NCBI RefSeq assembly: GCF_016427535.1
Contig: NZ_JAELXV010000001.1
Span: 744,001 to 808,000, forward strand
Direction: 5' to 3'
Source: Hymenobacter sp. BT559
Lineage (GTDB): Bacteria; Bacteroidota; Bacteroidia; Cytophagales; Hymenobacteraceae
DNA: 64,000 nucleotides
Positions within the stretch are counted from its first letter, which is position 1. Every line of letters begins with the position of its first letter. Both the position numbers and the translations under genes were made by a program. Under the pieces are notes generated by a model. The model worked only from the letters and a program-made list of their open reading frames with translations. It searched no databases and was not told the DNA's origin. Below are positions 1 through 8,698 of the stretch, in pieces.

Positions 1-295
1 AGTCGTGCACGAGGGTAGGGCGGGGCAGCACTGTGAGGCGCAACCAATACGTGCTGTTGGTGTGCTGAATGTTGGGCGGGGCAGTGCCGGTGAGCGTAGC
101 GAAGCGCCCTGCCCAGGCCGGGCTGCTGACGACGCGCAGCGGCAGGTGCCCGCTGGTATCTTCCAGCACGCTGTAGAAGCGGTCCTCCAAAAAAAGGTTC
201 GGCTGGGCGGGCGAGACAAAAAGAGTGTCTTCGGGGGCAGCCGCCGCGCAGTGGGCTAGCAGCCCCAGTAGCAGTACCAGCCACGGGCGTACCAT
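1..295 (-). CDS. 7TMR-DISM sensor protein, N-terminal part (cut by window edge)
   Basis: I translated this directly, because the frame runs off the window. From the ATG at 295-293 it stays open for 98 codons. The first ~20 residues (MVRPWLVLLLGLLAHCAAAA) are a clear signal peptide. The following ~75 residues have the look of a 7TMR-DISM extracellular domain 2: a YSVLEDTSGHLPLR stretch, a W..RF segment and then NSTYWLRLTVLP. In Bacteroidota such domains precede seven membrane helices and a histidine kinase, a cyclase or a helix-turn-helix output; the output here lies outside the window. The gene diverges from the LytS-type kinase at 527, so the two sensors share a ~230-bp promoter region. I am confident of the domain type but not of the output. 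Confidence 0.75.
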   Translation of the reverse strand, partial: MVRPWLVLLLGLLAHCAAAAPEDTLFVSPAQPNLFLEDRFYSVLEDTSGHLPLRVVSSPAWAGRFATLTGTAPPNIQHTNSTYWLRLTVLPRPTLVHD

Positions 296-526
296 TCGGC
301 GCGCCCCGCCCCGCAGCCGCAACCACTGGGTAAGCGTAGAGCTAGGAAACACAGGAAAAGGAAAGTGGGTGGGAGAGAGTAACTGCTAAGTTAAAGCCGA
401 CCACTACACCAAGCCGCGCCAGCCCTCAAAAGCCGGTGGCAGTCGGCACAATTGGCCTGGTAGTCGGGAGTATGCGCCGGTGGGTAGGCCTCGCCAGTAC
501 TTTTGAAGCAGTATCTGCTGTAGACT

Positions 527-1630
527 ATGCCTGCTTTCATTTTTCGGCGCTATCTCACGCCCATCATCCACGTGCTAGCGTGGGGGTTGCTGGCACTGAC
601 GCTCCTCGTTTTTCAGCCTATGTCGGCCCGCATGGCCCTGCCCGTGCAGTTTTGGGTAAGGCAGGGGCTGCTGTTGCTGCTGTGGGTAGGTGTGTTTTAC
701 CTAACGGCCTACGTGAGCGTGCCGCGCCTGCTGCTAAAGGGGCGTACTGGCTGGTTTGTGGTAGTGCTGGTGCTTATGGCTGCTACTATTCAACTGCTGA
801 GCCGGGGCCTTGAAAATGCGCTGCACCTGCCCGAACTTATGCGCCAGGCCTTTCACGCGGCCGATGCCAGCCAGGGCCTGCCACGTCGCCCACCGGGGCC
901 ACCCCGCTGGCGCGGCCCTCGGTTCGATTTGGTAACCATGCTCATTACCCTGCTGGTGCTGGGTATTGCCACGGCCATTACGGTGGTGCAACACTGGCAG
1001 CACGAAGCCCAGCTGCGCGAGCGCCTCGACCAGCAGCGCACCGAGGCGGAGCTGTCGCTACTTAAGGCCCAAATTAACCCGCACTTCTTCTTCAACACGC
1101 TCAACAATATCTATTCGCTCACGCTCATCGACGGCGAGCGCGCCCGGGCGGCTCTACACCGCCTCTCACGCATGATGCGCTACGTGCTCTATGACACGGC
1201 TGCCGGTCAGGCCCAACTGAGCCAGGAGGTGGCTTTTGTGCAAGACTACATCACGCTCATGCAGTTGCGCCTCACCGACCGCGTGCAGGTGGTGTTCGAG
1301 TACCCTGAGCCGGTGCGCGAAGTGCTCATTGCACCCATGATTTTGCTGCCTTTTGTGGAAAATGCCTTTAAGCACGGCGTGGCGGCCACCCAGGCCAGCC
1401 GCATCATTATCAGTCTGAAGCAGCCCACTCCCGACCGCCTCGAAATAGAAGTGCGCAATACGCTGGTGCCCAAAACCGGTGCCGACCTAGCCGGCTCAAA
1501 TGGCATTGGCCTCGTAAACACCCGCCGCCGCCTCGACCTGCTTTATCCCGGCCGCTACGCCCTGCACGTCACCGAGCGCACGCCCGACAACGAGTTTGAC
1601 GTGCAACTGGCCCTGCAGGTGGGTGCGTAG
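527..1630 (+). CDS. LytS/YehU-type sensor histidine kinase
   Basis: This is an inner-membrane histidine kinase of 367 residues. Four hydrophobic segments (about residues 12-30, 45-65, 74-92 and 135-155) form the sensor, and a charged Pro/Arg-rich loop separates the third from the fourth. The cytoplasmic half is a His_kinase (PF06580) domain with the H-box QINPHFFFNTLNNI (phospho-acceptor His186). The N-box FVENAFKHG (Asn279) and the G-box GIGLVNTRRRLDLLY belong to an HATPase_c domain. The LytTR regulator 160 bp downstream is the expected partner. The two are separated by a long imperfect hairpin, so co-transcription may be attenuated. The chosen start gives a normal N-terminus; an overlapping ORF in another frame from 436 is a shadow. 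Confidence 0.93.
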   Translation: MPAFIFRRYLTPIIHVLAWGLLALTLLVFQPMSARMALPVQFWVRQGLLLLLWVGVFYLTAYVSVPRLLLKGRTGWFVVVLVLMAATIQLLSRGLENALHLPELMRQAFHAADASQGLPRRPPGPPRWRGPRFDLVTMLITLLVLGIATAITVVQHWQHEAQLRERLDQQRTEAELSLLKAQINPHFFFNTLNNIYSLTLIDGERARAALHRLSRMMRYVLYDTAAGQAQLSQEVAFVQDYITLMQLRLTDRVQVVFEYPEPVREVLIAPMILLPFVENAFKHGVAATQASRIIISLKQPTPDRLEIEVRNTLVPKTGADLAGSNGIGLVNTRRRLDLLYPGRYALHVTERTPDNEFDVQLALQVGA

Positions 1631-1646
1631 AAAAAGGGGATATTTG

Positions 1647-1740
1647 GTCATGCAGTGCGCACCTAAGCATCTCGCGTGCTGACGTATGGGAACGATTGAT
1701 TACTGCGCCACGTGAGATGCTCCGCTGCGCGCTGCATGAC
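1647..1740. repeat. Intergenic hairpin, GTCATGCAGCGCGC family
   Basis: Two ~34-nt arms that are imperfect reverse complements of each other (left from 1647, right ending 1740) surround a ~25-nt loop. The arms read GTCATGCAG.GCGCA...GCATCTC.CGTG. The same words recur at 6929-7019 and, shortened, at 18466-18500. It lies between the kinase and the LytTR regulator. Confidence 0.85.
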
Positions 1741-1789
1741 TGAATATAGAAGTGGATTTTAATGCGTAATAATTAAGCTGCAATAAGTT

Positions 1790-2530
1790 ATGACCGTTTC
1801 CTGCATCGCCGTCGATGATGAACCCCTGGCGCTAGCCCTACTCTGCACCTTTATCGAGCAAACACCCTTTCTAAAGCTGGTGGGCCGCTACGGCAGTGGC
1901 GTAGAAGCTCTGAAAGGACTGCACGAGCTAACGGAAAAGGTTGATGTAGCCTTTCTCGACATTCAGATGCAGGAGCTGACTGGCTTGGAGCTGGCGCGCG
2001 TGCTGGGCCAGCAGGCCACGGCGCCGCGCATCGTTTTCACCACTGCTTTCCCGCAGTATGCGCTCGAGGGCTACAAGGTCGATGCCCTAGACTACCTGGT
2101 CAAGCCCTTTAACTACGAGGAGTTTTTGCGCGCCGCCAATAAGGCCAAGGCTTACGCCGAGCTAGCCCAGGGCCAGGCCGAAGGCAATGCTCCCGCTCCA
2201 ACGCCCGAGGAAGATTATATTTTCCTGAAAGTAGAGTACCAGCTTATTCGGGTGGCGCTCAATGATATACTGTACGTAGAAGGCCTAAAGGACTACGTGA
2301 AGGTGCACCTCAAGAGCACGCCCCGCGCCCTGCTCTCGCTAATGAGCCTGCGGGCAATGGAGGAAAAGCTGCCTGCGCGTAGGTTTTTGCGCATTCACCG
2401 CTCCTTTATTGTGGCGCTCGACAAGATAGAATCGGTGCGCCGCCTCACGGTGCAAATTGGCACCGAGACCATTCCCGTGGGCGAGCAGTATAAGGAAGCC
2501 TTCGCCCAGTTCCTGAGCCGCTGGACCTAG
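1790..2530 (+). CDS. LytTR-family response regulator
   Basis: This 246-residue response regulator has an N-terminal CheY-like receiver with acidic pair DDE (residues 9-11), phospho-acceptor Asp57 in VAFLDIQMQELTG, Thr in VFTTAFPQYAL and Lys in DYLVKPF. A short linker leads to a LytTR DNA-binding domain (about 145-246: FLKVEYQLIRVALNDILYVEGLKDYVKVHL and FLRIHRSFIVALDKI; each is a family hallmark). It should be phosphorylated by the LytS-type kinase encoded just upstream. Targets cannot be told from this sequence; in this family they are usually membrane or envelope genes. Confidence 0.94.
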   Translation: MTVSCIAVDDEPLALALLCTFIEQTPFLKLVGRYGSGVEALKGLHELTEKVDVAFLDIQMQELTGLELARVLGQQATAPRIVFTTAFPQYALEGYKVDALDYLVKPFNYEEFLRAANKAKAYAELAQGQAEGNAPAPTPEEDYIFLKVEYQLIRVALNDILYVEGLKDYVKVHLKSTPRALLSLMSLRAMEEKLPARRFLRIHRSFIVALDKIESVRRLTVQIGTETIPVGEQYKEAFAQFLSRWT

Positions 2531-2577
2531 AGGGGAGGGGCCAGGGAGCCGGGGGTGGGGTAACACGAATGACAAGC

Positions 2578-2613
2578 AAAAAGCCTGCTAGCAATGTTGC
2601 TAGCGGGCTTTTT
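2578..2613. terminator. Bidirectional rho-independent terminator
   Basis: AAAAAGCC.GCTAGCAA and its complement form a stem with a 2-nt loop, flanked by A and T runs on both sides. It lies between the convergent LytTR gene and the Spy-like gene and can serve both. Confidence 0.85.
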
Positions 2614-2638
2614 AGTGGATGACAACCTAGGGCTCTGC

Positions 2639-3028
2639 CTAGTTGGCTGGTGCATCGCCGCTGGGGCGCGGGCCGCGCTGTGGGCGCATGCTTTGGTACT
2701 TGGTGAACTGCTCGGGGGTGAGGATTTCCTTGAGTTTAGCCTCCATTTCGGTGCGGCGGGTTTGCATGGCCTGGCGGTCGGCGTCGGTGGGTGGGCCCGA
2801 TTGGTTGCCGCGCATGCCTCCTTTGGCGCGCTGCTCCTGCATCAGGGCTTCGACTTTGGTTTTTTGGTCAGCCGTAAGGTTGAGGTCCTTGAACATGTCG
2901 CCGCGGCCCTGGCGGGCTTGGGCGGGCGCGTCTTGGGTGGGGGCTACTAAAGGGGTAGCGCGGGCCACAAGGCCAGTAGTGGCAAGGGCAGTGACTGCTA
3001 GGGCCAGCCGCAAAGAGTGCATGCGCAT
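2639..3028 (-). CDS. Spy/CpxP-like small periplasmic protein
   Basis: This is a secreted protein of 129 residues. I start it at the ATG at 3028, because from there the first ~25 residues (MRMHSLRLALAVTALATTGLVARA) form a signal peptide; the longer frame to 3136 adds a non-hydrophobic leader. The mature part is helical and charged and contains LNLTADQKTKVEALMQEQRA and a second LTPEQFTKY motif, spaced as the two LTxxQ motifs of Spy/CpxP-like proteins. Such proteins act as periplasmic chaperones or envelope-stress sensors. Gly/Arg/Pro-rich linkers and tail are typical of Bacteroidota versions. Confidence 0.75.
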   Translation of the reverse strand: MRMHSLRLALAVTALATTGLVARATPLVAPTQDAPAQARQGRGDMFKDLNLTADQKTKVEALMQEQRAKGGMRGNQSGPPTDADRQAMQTRRTEMEAKLKEILTPEQFTKYQSMRPQRGPRPSGDAPAN

Positions 3029-3305
3029 AGTGCTGAAAAGTAAGGTGATACTTGCACCGCTCACTAAGAAGCAGTGTCGCGATGCTGCCAAAGCTAGCGG
3101 CCTAGGGTGGGGGCAGCGTGGCCGACTCGGCGGCACTTGCTATTCTGCCGACTAACTCCACTATTTCATCGCCCCGCGCTGGCAGATATGCGCCTGCTAA
3201 CTGCTTCTGCCGATAACCTGAAGCAAAACCCCAACTCGCTGTAGCGCGTCTTTAGGCAGCGCGGGCCCGTGGTGGGCATGCCGCTTTTTCCGATACGCTG
3301 TTTTT

Positions 3306-4121
3306 ATGCCTACTCCTTCTTCACCCCGCCTGGCTGGGCAGTTTGCCCTCGTTACGGGTGCCAGCTCCGGCATTGGGGCCGCCGTAGCCGTGGCCCTAGG
3401 TGCGCATGGCGCCGCCGTGGTAGTCAACTACATTCACGACGAAGACGGCGCTAATGCCGTGGTCAAAGAAATTACCGATGCCGGCGGCACCGCCTTTGCC
3501 GTGCAGGCCGACGTCAGCGACGAAGCCGATTTGCAGGATATGTTTCGGCAGGCCATTGAACGCTTTGGCACCCTGCACATTGTGGTGGCCAACTCGGGTA
3601 TTCAGGTTGATGCGCCCTTCCTGGAAATGACCCTGGAGCAGTGGCAAAAAGTCATTAATGTGAACCTGACCGGCCAGTTCTTAACGCTGCGTGAAGCCGC
3701 CCGCGAGTTTGTGCGCCGCGGCCCGCAGCCCGAGGTAAGCAAGGCCACCGGCAAAATCATTTGCATGAGCAGCGTGCACGAAGTCATTCCGTGGGCCGGC
3801 CACGTCAACTACGCGGCTACCAAGGGCGGCATTTTGCAACTTATGAAGAGCACCGCCCAGGAGCTGGCGCCGCACAAAATCCGCATCAATAGCATCGGGC
3901 CGGGCGCCATCAAAACGCCCATCAACCACGAGGCTTGGAGCACGCCCGAGGCCGAAGCCAAGCTGCTGGAACTCATTCCCTACAAGCGGGTGGGCGTGCC
4001 CGAAGACATTGGCAACCTAGCCGCTTGGCTGGTGTCGGACGAGGCCGACTACATCACCGGCCAAACCATCTTTATGGATGGCGGCATGACGCTGTACCCC
4101 GGCTTTGAGGCGGGCGGATAA
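3306..4121 (+). CDS. Glucose 1-dehydrogenase-like SDR
   Basis: This 271-residue classical short-chain dehydrogenase probably oxidises glucose to gluconolactone in the cytoplasm. It has the cofactor motif VTGASSGIG (about residues 16-24), ANSG where most have NNAG, catalytic Ser155/Ser156, Tyr169 and Lys173 (YAATK), and the C-terminal ending DYITGQTIFMDGGMTLYPGF usual for glucose 1-dehydrogenases of the GDH family. The next genes on the same strand are a GH63-like glucosidase and, further on, gluconokinase, which supports a glucose-to-gluconate role. Substrate assignment remains an inference, since SDRs of this group also oxidise other sugars and alcohols. Confidence 0.85.
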   Translation: MPTPSSPRLAGQFALVTGASSGIGAAVAVALGAHGAAVVVNYIHDEDGANAVVKEITDAGGTAFAVQADVSDEADLQDMFRQAIERFGTLHIVVANSGIQVDAPFLEMTLEQWQKVINVNLTGQFLTLREAAREFVRRGPQPEVSKATGKIICMSSVHEVIPWAGHVNYAATKGGILQLMKSTAQELAPHKIRINSIGPGAIKTPINHEAWSTPEAEAKLLELIPYKRVGVPEDIGNLAAWLVSDEADYITGQTIFMDGGMTLYPGFEAGG

Positions 4122-4143
4122 GTCAAGAGTTGTTATGATTTGT

Positions 4144-4244
4144 TTGTCATAGCGAGGAGGCATGACGAAGTAATCACATCAGGACGAGCCTGCCTAGGTT
4201 CCGTTTCAGTGAGATTATTTCGTCGTGCCTCCCCGCAATGACAA
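4144..4244. repeat. Intergenic hairpin, GTCATTGCGAG family
   Basis: Arms TTGTCATAGCGAGGAGGCAT... (from 4144) and ...CCCCGCAATGACAA (to 4244) pair over about 32 nt with a few mismatches. The loop contains a CCTAGG. It is related to the hairpins at 43535 and 47605. It separates the SDR gene from the glucosidase gene. Confidence 0.82.
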
Positions 4245-4293
4245 GCGTTTTCTATAGCTGCTAAGCGCTTCTTAACCCTAACTATTTTCGACC

Positions 4294-6921
4294 TTGACTC
4301 CTGAACACCAACGCCTGGCCGAAGCTGACGCTAACAAGAAGCCGTGGCGGCGCTTTGGGCCTTACCTCGCCGAGCGGCAGTGGGGCACCGTGCGCGAAGA
4401 CTACTCGGCTGGCGGCGACGCCTGGAACTACACCACCTTCGACCAAGCCCGCAGCCGCGCCTACCGCTGGGGGGAGGAGGGCCTAGGGGGCTTTTGCGAC
4501 GACCGGCAGCTGCTGTGCCTGGGCCTAGCCCTGTGGAATGGGCAAGATGCCATCTTGAAAGAGCAACTGTTTGGGGTGAGCGGCGCGCAGGGCAACCACG
4601 GCGAAGACGTAAAGGAGGTGTACTACTACCTCGATGCCACGCCCACGCACTCGTACCAAAAAATGCTCTACAAGTACCCGCAAGGGGCTTTCCCGTACGA
4701 GCAGCTGCTGCAAGAGAACGCCAAGCGCACGCGCCACGACCCAGAATACGAGCTGCTCGACACGGGCATTTTTGCCGATAGCCGCTACTTCGACGTATTT
4801 ATTGAATACGCCAAGGCCGATGTTGAAGACTTGCTGATTCAGGTAACCGTGGTGAACCGCGGACCCGACGAGGCAACGCTGCACCTACTGCCGCAACTGT
4901 GGTTTCGTAATACCTGGGGCTGGGGCTACGAAGACGAAAAGCCGAACCTAGGGGCCACGCCCGAAGGTGCGGTGCGCGTGCTACACCAAGAATTAGCCGA
5001 ACTAGCCTGGTACGCTGACGAGCAGCCCGAACTGTTGTTTTGCGACAATGAGAGCAACGACGAGCGGCTGTACGGCCGGCCATCGCCGGGCGAGTTTTTC
5101 AAGGACGGTGTTTATAATTATATAGTCAACGGCGAGCAGCAAGCCGTGAACCCGGCGCGCACGGGCACCAAGGTGGCCGCGCACTACCCGCTGGTGCTGG
5201 CGGCCGGGGCTACGCGGCAAGTGCGCCTGCGCCTAGGTCCACCGGGCCAGGCCGAGCCCTTCGCTGCCTTCGATGCTGTGTTGGCACAGCGGCAACAGGA
5301 GGCCGAGCAGTTTTACGCCGAGATTCAGCACAAAATAGCTGACCAGGACGCCCGCAACGTACAGCGCCAGGCCCTGGCTGGCATGCTCTGGAGCAAGCAG
5401 TTTTATAACTACAACGTGCCGCGCTGGCTGGTAGGCGACCCTGGCCAGCCCGCCCCGCCACCCCAGCGCCTAGAGGGCCGCAACGCCGACTGGATGAGCT
5501 TCGACGCCAACGACATCATCTCGATGCCCGACACCTGGGAGTACCCTTGGTTTGCGGCCTGGGATTTGGCTTTTCATGCCATTCCGCTGGCGCAGGTTGA
5601 TGCCGAGTTTGCCAAAAGCCAGCTGCGGCTGCTCACCCGCGACTGGTACATGCACCCCAATGGGCAGCTGCCGGCCTACGAGTGGCGCTTCGACGATGTG
5701 AACCCGCCGGTGCACGCCTGGGCCACGTTTCGGGTGTATAAGATGGAACAAAAGCACCACCCCGATGGCGGCGACGCGGCCTTTTTGCAGGTTATGTTCC
5801 ACCGCCTACTGCTCAATTTTACGTGGTGGGTCAACCGCAAAGACCGCGACGGGCGCAACATCTTCGAGGGCGGCTTCTTAGGGCTCGACAACATTGGGGT
5901 GTTTGACCGCTCGGCGCCGCTGCCCGTGGGGGGCTACCTCGAGCAGGCCGATGGCACGGCCTGGGTGGCCATGTTTGCCTTGAACATGATGCGCATTGCG
6001 CTGGAGCTGAGCAAGACCAACCCCGTGTACCAGGATATGGCGAGCAAGTTCTTCGAGCACTTCCTCTACATTGCCGAGGCCATGACCAACGTGGGCGAGA
6101 CCAAACTCGACTTGTGGGACAGCGCAGATGAGTTTTACTACGACGCCCTGAACACGCCTGAAGGCGGCCACGAACTGCTGAAAGTGCGCACCATCGTGGG
6201 CTTGATTCCGATGTTTGCGGTAGAGGTGCTTGATGAAGAGGTGCTCAAGGCCGCGCCCGAGTTTGTGGCCCGCATGCAATGGCTGCTCGCCAACCGCCCT
6301 AGGTTGGCCTCGTTAGTCTCGCACTGGCAAGAGCCTGGCCAGGCCGCTACCCGGCTGCTGAGTTTGCTGCGCGGCCATCGCCTCAAGTGCCTGCTGTACC
6401 GCATGCTAGACACGGCCGAGTTCTTGTCGGACTACGGCGTGCGCAGCCTCTCGCGGGTGTACCTAGACAAGCCCTACGTGTTTCGCGATACCGACATCAC
6501 GGTGGGCTACCAGCCAGCCGAGTCGCAAAACGACCTGTTTGGGGGCAACAGCAACTGGCGCGGCCCCATCTGGCTGCCCATCAATTTCTTGATTGTCGAG
6601 TCGCTGCAGCGCTTTCACCACTACTACGGCGACGATTTTAAGGTAGAATACCCCACGCACTCGGGCCAGTATGTGACGCTGCTCGACGTGGCCGACGCCC
6701 TCACGGCGCGCCTCACCAAGCTGTTTTTGCGCGACCCCGACACCGGCCGCCGCGCCTGCTTCGGCGACAGTGATATGCTGCAGCACGACCCCAATTTCAA
6801 AGACAACCTTTTCTTCCACGAGTACTTCAATGGCGACAATGGCTACGGCCTCGGCGCCAGCCACCAAACCGGTTGGACTGGACTGATTGCCAAGCTTCTG
6901 CAACCTAGGAGCCATCGGTAG
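4294..6921 (+). CDS. GH63-like glucosidase (MGH1-type)
   Basis: This 875-residue protein resembles bacterial GH63-type glycoside hydrolases, which remove alpha-linked glucose from oligosaccharides. Family-like stretches are FCDDRQLLCLGLALWNG near residue 70, DTWEYPWFAAWDLAFH and PAYEWRFDDVNPPVHAW in the middle, and GGNSNWRGPIWLPINFLIVESL towards the end, all within an (alpha/alpha)6 barrel. No signal peptide is visible, so it is probably cytoplasmic. The start is TTG: an in-frame TAA lies 15 bases upstream and there is no ATG near. A TATTTTCG element 5-12 bases before it resembles a Bacteroidota -7 box, so the leader may be very short. The neighbouring glucose dehydrogenase would use released glucose. 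Confidence 0.85.
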   Translation: MTPEHQRLAEADANKKPWRRFGPYLAERQWGTVREDYSAGGDAWNYTTFDQARSRAYRWGEEGLGGFCDDRQLLCLGLALWNGQDAILKEQLFGVSGAQGNHGEDVKEVYYYLDATPTHSYQKMLYKYPQGAFPYEQLLQENAKRTRHDPEYELLDTGIFADSRYFDVFIEYAKADVEDLLIQVTVVNRGPDEATLHLLPQLWFRNTWGWGYEDEKPNLGATPEGAVRVLHQELAELAWYADEQPELLFCDNESNDERLYGRPSPGEFFKDGVYNYIVNGEQQAVNPARTGTKVAAHYPLVLAAGATRQVRLRLGPPGQAEPFAAFDAVLAQRQQEAEQFYAEIQHKIADQDARNVQRQALAGMLWSKQFYNYNVPRWLVGDPGQPAPPPQRLEGRNADWMSFDANDIISMPDTWEYPWFAAWDLAFHAIPLAQVDAEFAKSQLRLLTRDWYMHPNGQLPAYEWRFDDVNPPVHAWATFRVYKMEQKHHPDGGDAAFLQVMFHRLLLNFTWWVNRKDRDGRNIFEGGFLGLDNIGVFDRSAPLPVGGYLEQADGTAWVAMFALNMMRIALELSKTNPVYQDMASKFFEHFLYIAEAMTNVGETKLDLWDSADEFYYDALNTPEGGHELLKVRTIVGLIPMFAVEVLDEEVLKAAPEFVARMQWLLANRPRLASLVSHWQEPGQAATRLLSLLRGHRLKCLLYRMLDTAEFLSDYGVRSLSRVYLDKPYVFRDTDITVGYQPAESQNDLFGGNSNWRGPIWLPINFLIVESLQRFHHYYGDDFKVEYPTHSGQYVTLLDVADALTARLTKLFLRDPDTGRRACFGDSDMLQHDPNFKDNLFFHEYFNGDNGYGLGASHQTGWTGLIAKLLQPRSHR

Positions 6922-6928
6922 TCTGTTC

Positions 6929-7019
6929 TGTCATGCAGCGCGCAGCGAAGTATCTCGCGTGGTGCAATAATCAATGACGATTGCACTACGCGAGATACTT
7001 TGTTGTGCCTGTGATGACA
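6929..7019. repeat. Intergenic hairpin, GTCATGCAGCGCGC family
   Basis: The left arm TGTCATGCAGCGCGCAGCGA pairs with the right arm ending TGTGATGACA, with a well-matched inner part (GTATCTCGCGTGGTGCAA against TTGCACTACGCGAGATAC). It is followed by AT-rich repeats of the type AATTAACCATTAATAACTG up to the next start codon. It lies between the glucosidase and cyclase genes. Confidence 0.85.
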
Positions 7020-7056
7020 ATTAACCATTAATAACTGACAATTAACAATTAAAAGC

Positions 7057-7683
7057 ATGCCCATTCCTGCTCCCTGGCTCGATGCCACTACTCCCATCCG
7101 CGACAACATGGTGCACTGGCCCGACAACCTCGGCGTGACCGTGGGACGCACCCTTAGCCAAGACCGGGGCGACGCGGCCAACGTAACCGAGCTGCACCTG
7201 AGCGGCCACACCGGCACCCACGTCGATGCCCCCCTGCACTTTAGCAGCGACGGCGGCGACATCACTACCCTCGACCTAGGGCGCCTGATGGGCCCCGCCA
7301 CGGTAGTCGCCATCCAAGACTCCAAGAGCATCAGCCTGGCTGAGGTGCAGCAGCTCAGCATCAAGCCCGGCGCGCGGCTGCTCTTCAAAACCCGCATCTC
7401 GGACGGCGAATGGAGCACCGCCCCCTTCCAGCCCGATTTTGTGGCCCTCGATGGCGATGCCGCCGCCTACCTGCGCGATGCCGGCGTGGTGTGCGTGGGG
7501 GTAGATTACCTTTCGGTAGGCAAGGCCGACGCCCACCATGCCCTGCTCGATGCAGGCATCTGCGTAATTGAGGGCCTAGCCCTACAGCACATCGCGCCTG
7601 GCGAGTATGAGTTGCTGTGCTTACCGCTGCTCATTGTGGGGGCCGATGGGGCTCCGGCTCGGGTGCTGCTGCGGCCACTGTAA
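7057..7683 (+). CDS. Cyclase-family metal-dependent hydrolase (kynurenine formamidase-like fold)
   Basis: This 208-residue protein belongs to the cyclase family (PF04199). The metal-binding motif HxGTHxD appears as GHTGTHVDAPLHF near residues 51-63, and the conserved VGVDYLSVGK and IVEGL-like segment (CVIEGLALQHI) follow. Characterised relatives include kynurenine formamidase and lactone- or amide-opening hydrolases. Between a glucose dehydrogenase/glucosidase pair and gluconokinase, opening of an aldonolactone would fit, but this is only inferred from context. No signal peptide is seen. A perfect-looking terminator hairpin follows it. Confidence 0.82.
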   Translation: MPIPAPWLDATTPIRDNMVHWPDNLGVTVGRTLSQDRGDAANVTELHLSGHTGTHVDAPLHFSSDGGDITTLDLGRLMGPATVVAIQDSKSISLAEVQQLSIKPGARLLFKTRISDGEWSTAPFQPDFVALDGDAAAYLRDAGVVCVGVDYLSVGKADAHHALLDAGICVIEGLALQHIAPGEYELLCLPLLIVGADGAPARVLLRPL

Positions 7684-7751
7684 GTAGTGGCCCTAGTGCC
7701 AGTTGCTAGGGTGGTAGGATAGCCCTTTTTTAAGCCCTGCCGTAAGCGCCT

Positions 7752-7791
7752 AAGGAACCAGCGGCCCGAACAAACTGGCCGTTGGTTCCTT
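7752..7791. terminator. Stem-loop before gluconokinase start (terminator or attenuator)
   Basis: AAGGAACCAGCGGCC pairs with GGCCGTTGGTTCCTT (14 of 15 positions) over a 10-nt loop, followed by GTTCTGTTT. It ends only 11 bases before the gntK ATG, so it may end the cyclase transcript or control gntK translation. Confidence 0.7.
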
Positions 7792-7802
7792 GTTCTGTTT
7801 AC

Positions 7803-8312
7803 ATGAAGCAAGCAAACATCATCGTCATGGGTGTGTCGGGCAGCGGCAAAACCACCATCGGCGAACTCCTAGCCAAACAGCTCGGCCGGCCGTTTTACGA
7901 CGGCGACGACTTCCACTCGGCCGCCAACGTGGCCAAGATGGCCGCGGGCCACCCACTCACCGATGCCGACCGGCACGACTGGCTGGCCTCGCTGGCCAAG
8001 TACCTAGGCGAGTGGGAGGCCGCGGGCGGCGCCGTGCTGGCGTGCTCGGCCCTGAAAGAAACCTACCGCCAAACCCTGCAAGCCGGCGAGCAGCTGCCCC
8101 TGACGTGGGTGTTCCTAGAAGGTAGCCGCGAGCTGCTGGAAGCGCGCCTCGAAGGCCGCACCAACCATTACATGAAAGCCTCGATGCTCGACTCGCAGCT
8201 CGACACGCTTGAAAAGCCAACCTACGGTATTCGCATTGAGCTGACTAATAGCGAAACGCCCGAGCAAGTGGTAGCACGCATTGTAGCGCAGCTGCCAGCT
8301 GGTACCACCTAG
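7803..8312 (+). CDS. gntK: Gluconokinase
   Basis: This carbohydrate kinase of 169 residues phosphorylates gluconate to 6-phosphogluconate, feeding the pentose phosphate or Entner-Doudoroff route. It shows the P-loop GVSGSGKTTIG (residues 10-20), YDGDDFHSAANVAKMAAGHPLTD, which is a GntK signature, and LACSALKETYR. I start it at the ATG at 7803, where MKQANIIVMG gives the usual first beta strand; the frame extends to 7782 but crosses the stem-loop. Its TAG stop lies inside a CCTAGG. With the glucose dehydrogenase-like and lactonase-like genes it completes a plausible glucose to 6-phosphogluconate path. Confidence 0.93.
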   Translation: MKQANIIVMGVSGSGKTTIGELLAKQLGRPFYDGDDFHSAANVAKMAAGHPLTDADRHDWLASLAKYLGEWEAAGGAVLACSALKETYRQTLQAGEQLPLTWVFLEGSRELLEARLEGRTNHYMKASMLDSQLDTLEKPTYGIRIELTNSETPEQVVARIVAQLPAGTT

Positions 8313-8325
8313 GTGCCCCGCGCCA

Positions 8326-8622
8326 GTGGGTGGCAGGCTCAGCGTGGCCTTCATGCGCGGCCATCTGCCACGGGCAGCACCTAGGCGCCCGCGCCTAATC
8401 TCCAGTCTTGGCTATCGACACCTGCAATTCGTTTGTGCAGGCGTCGGCGTGCGCATTATTGGGCTCAATGTGGGGGTGGTGCCGCGGGGCAAGTACTACC
8501 GCCTCAACCTGTTTGTGGGCGCCATTTGGCACGATTGGCAGGCGCACCGGCAGCGGGTGCGGGGCCGGCGCGCGGCCGCTGTAGCCTCGCCGGCCACGCC
8601 TGCCCAAATGGTGAATCCTTAG
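8326..8622 (+). CDS. Short unrecognised ORF, possibly a gene remnant
   Basis: I do not recognise this 98-residue frame. It lies alone in a 386-bp gap between gntK and the next gene. The central part (residues ~25-75: IISLGYRH-like start, GVRIIGLNVGVVPRGKYYRL, NLFVGAIWHDWQ) looks like real protein and has third-position G/C typical of the neighbours, whereas the first 25 residues are Arg/Pro-rich and probably untranslated. It could be the end of a decayed membrane or envelope protein. No signal peptide or catalytic motif is visible. Confidence 0.35.
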   Translation: MGGRLSVAFMRGHLPRAAPRRPRLISSLGYRHLQFVCAGVGVRIIGLNVGVVPRGKYYRLNLFVGAIWHDWQAHRQRVRGRRAAAVASPATPAQMVNP

Positions 8623-8698
8623 GACCTAGGGCTAAAAAGCGGCACCGTATTGGCTAGGACCGGTTTTTGGGTGGACCTTTGCGCTCGTTACCTAGGCT

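Noticed and set aside
1647-1740. Hairpin families considered as tRNA or structured ncRNA genes
   Set aside because: They are simple long stems without cloverleaf, CCA or conserved ncRNA cores, and recur in several spacers.
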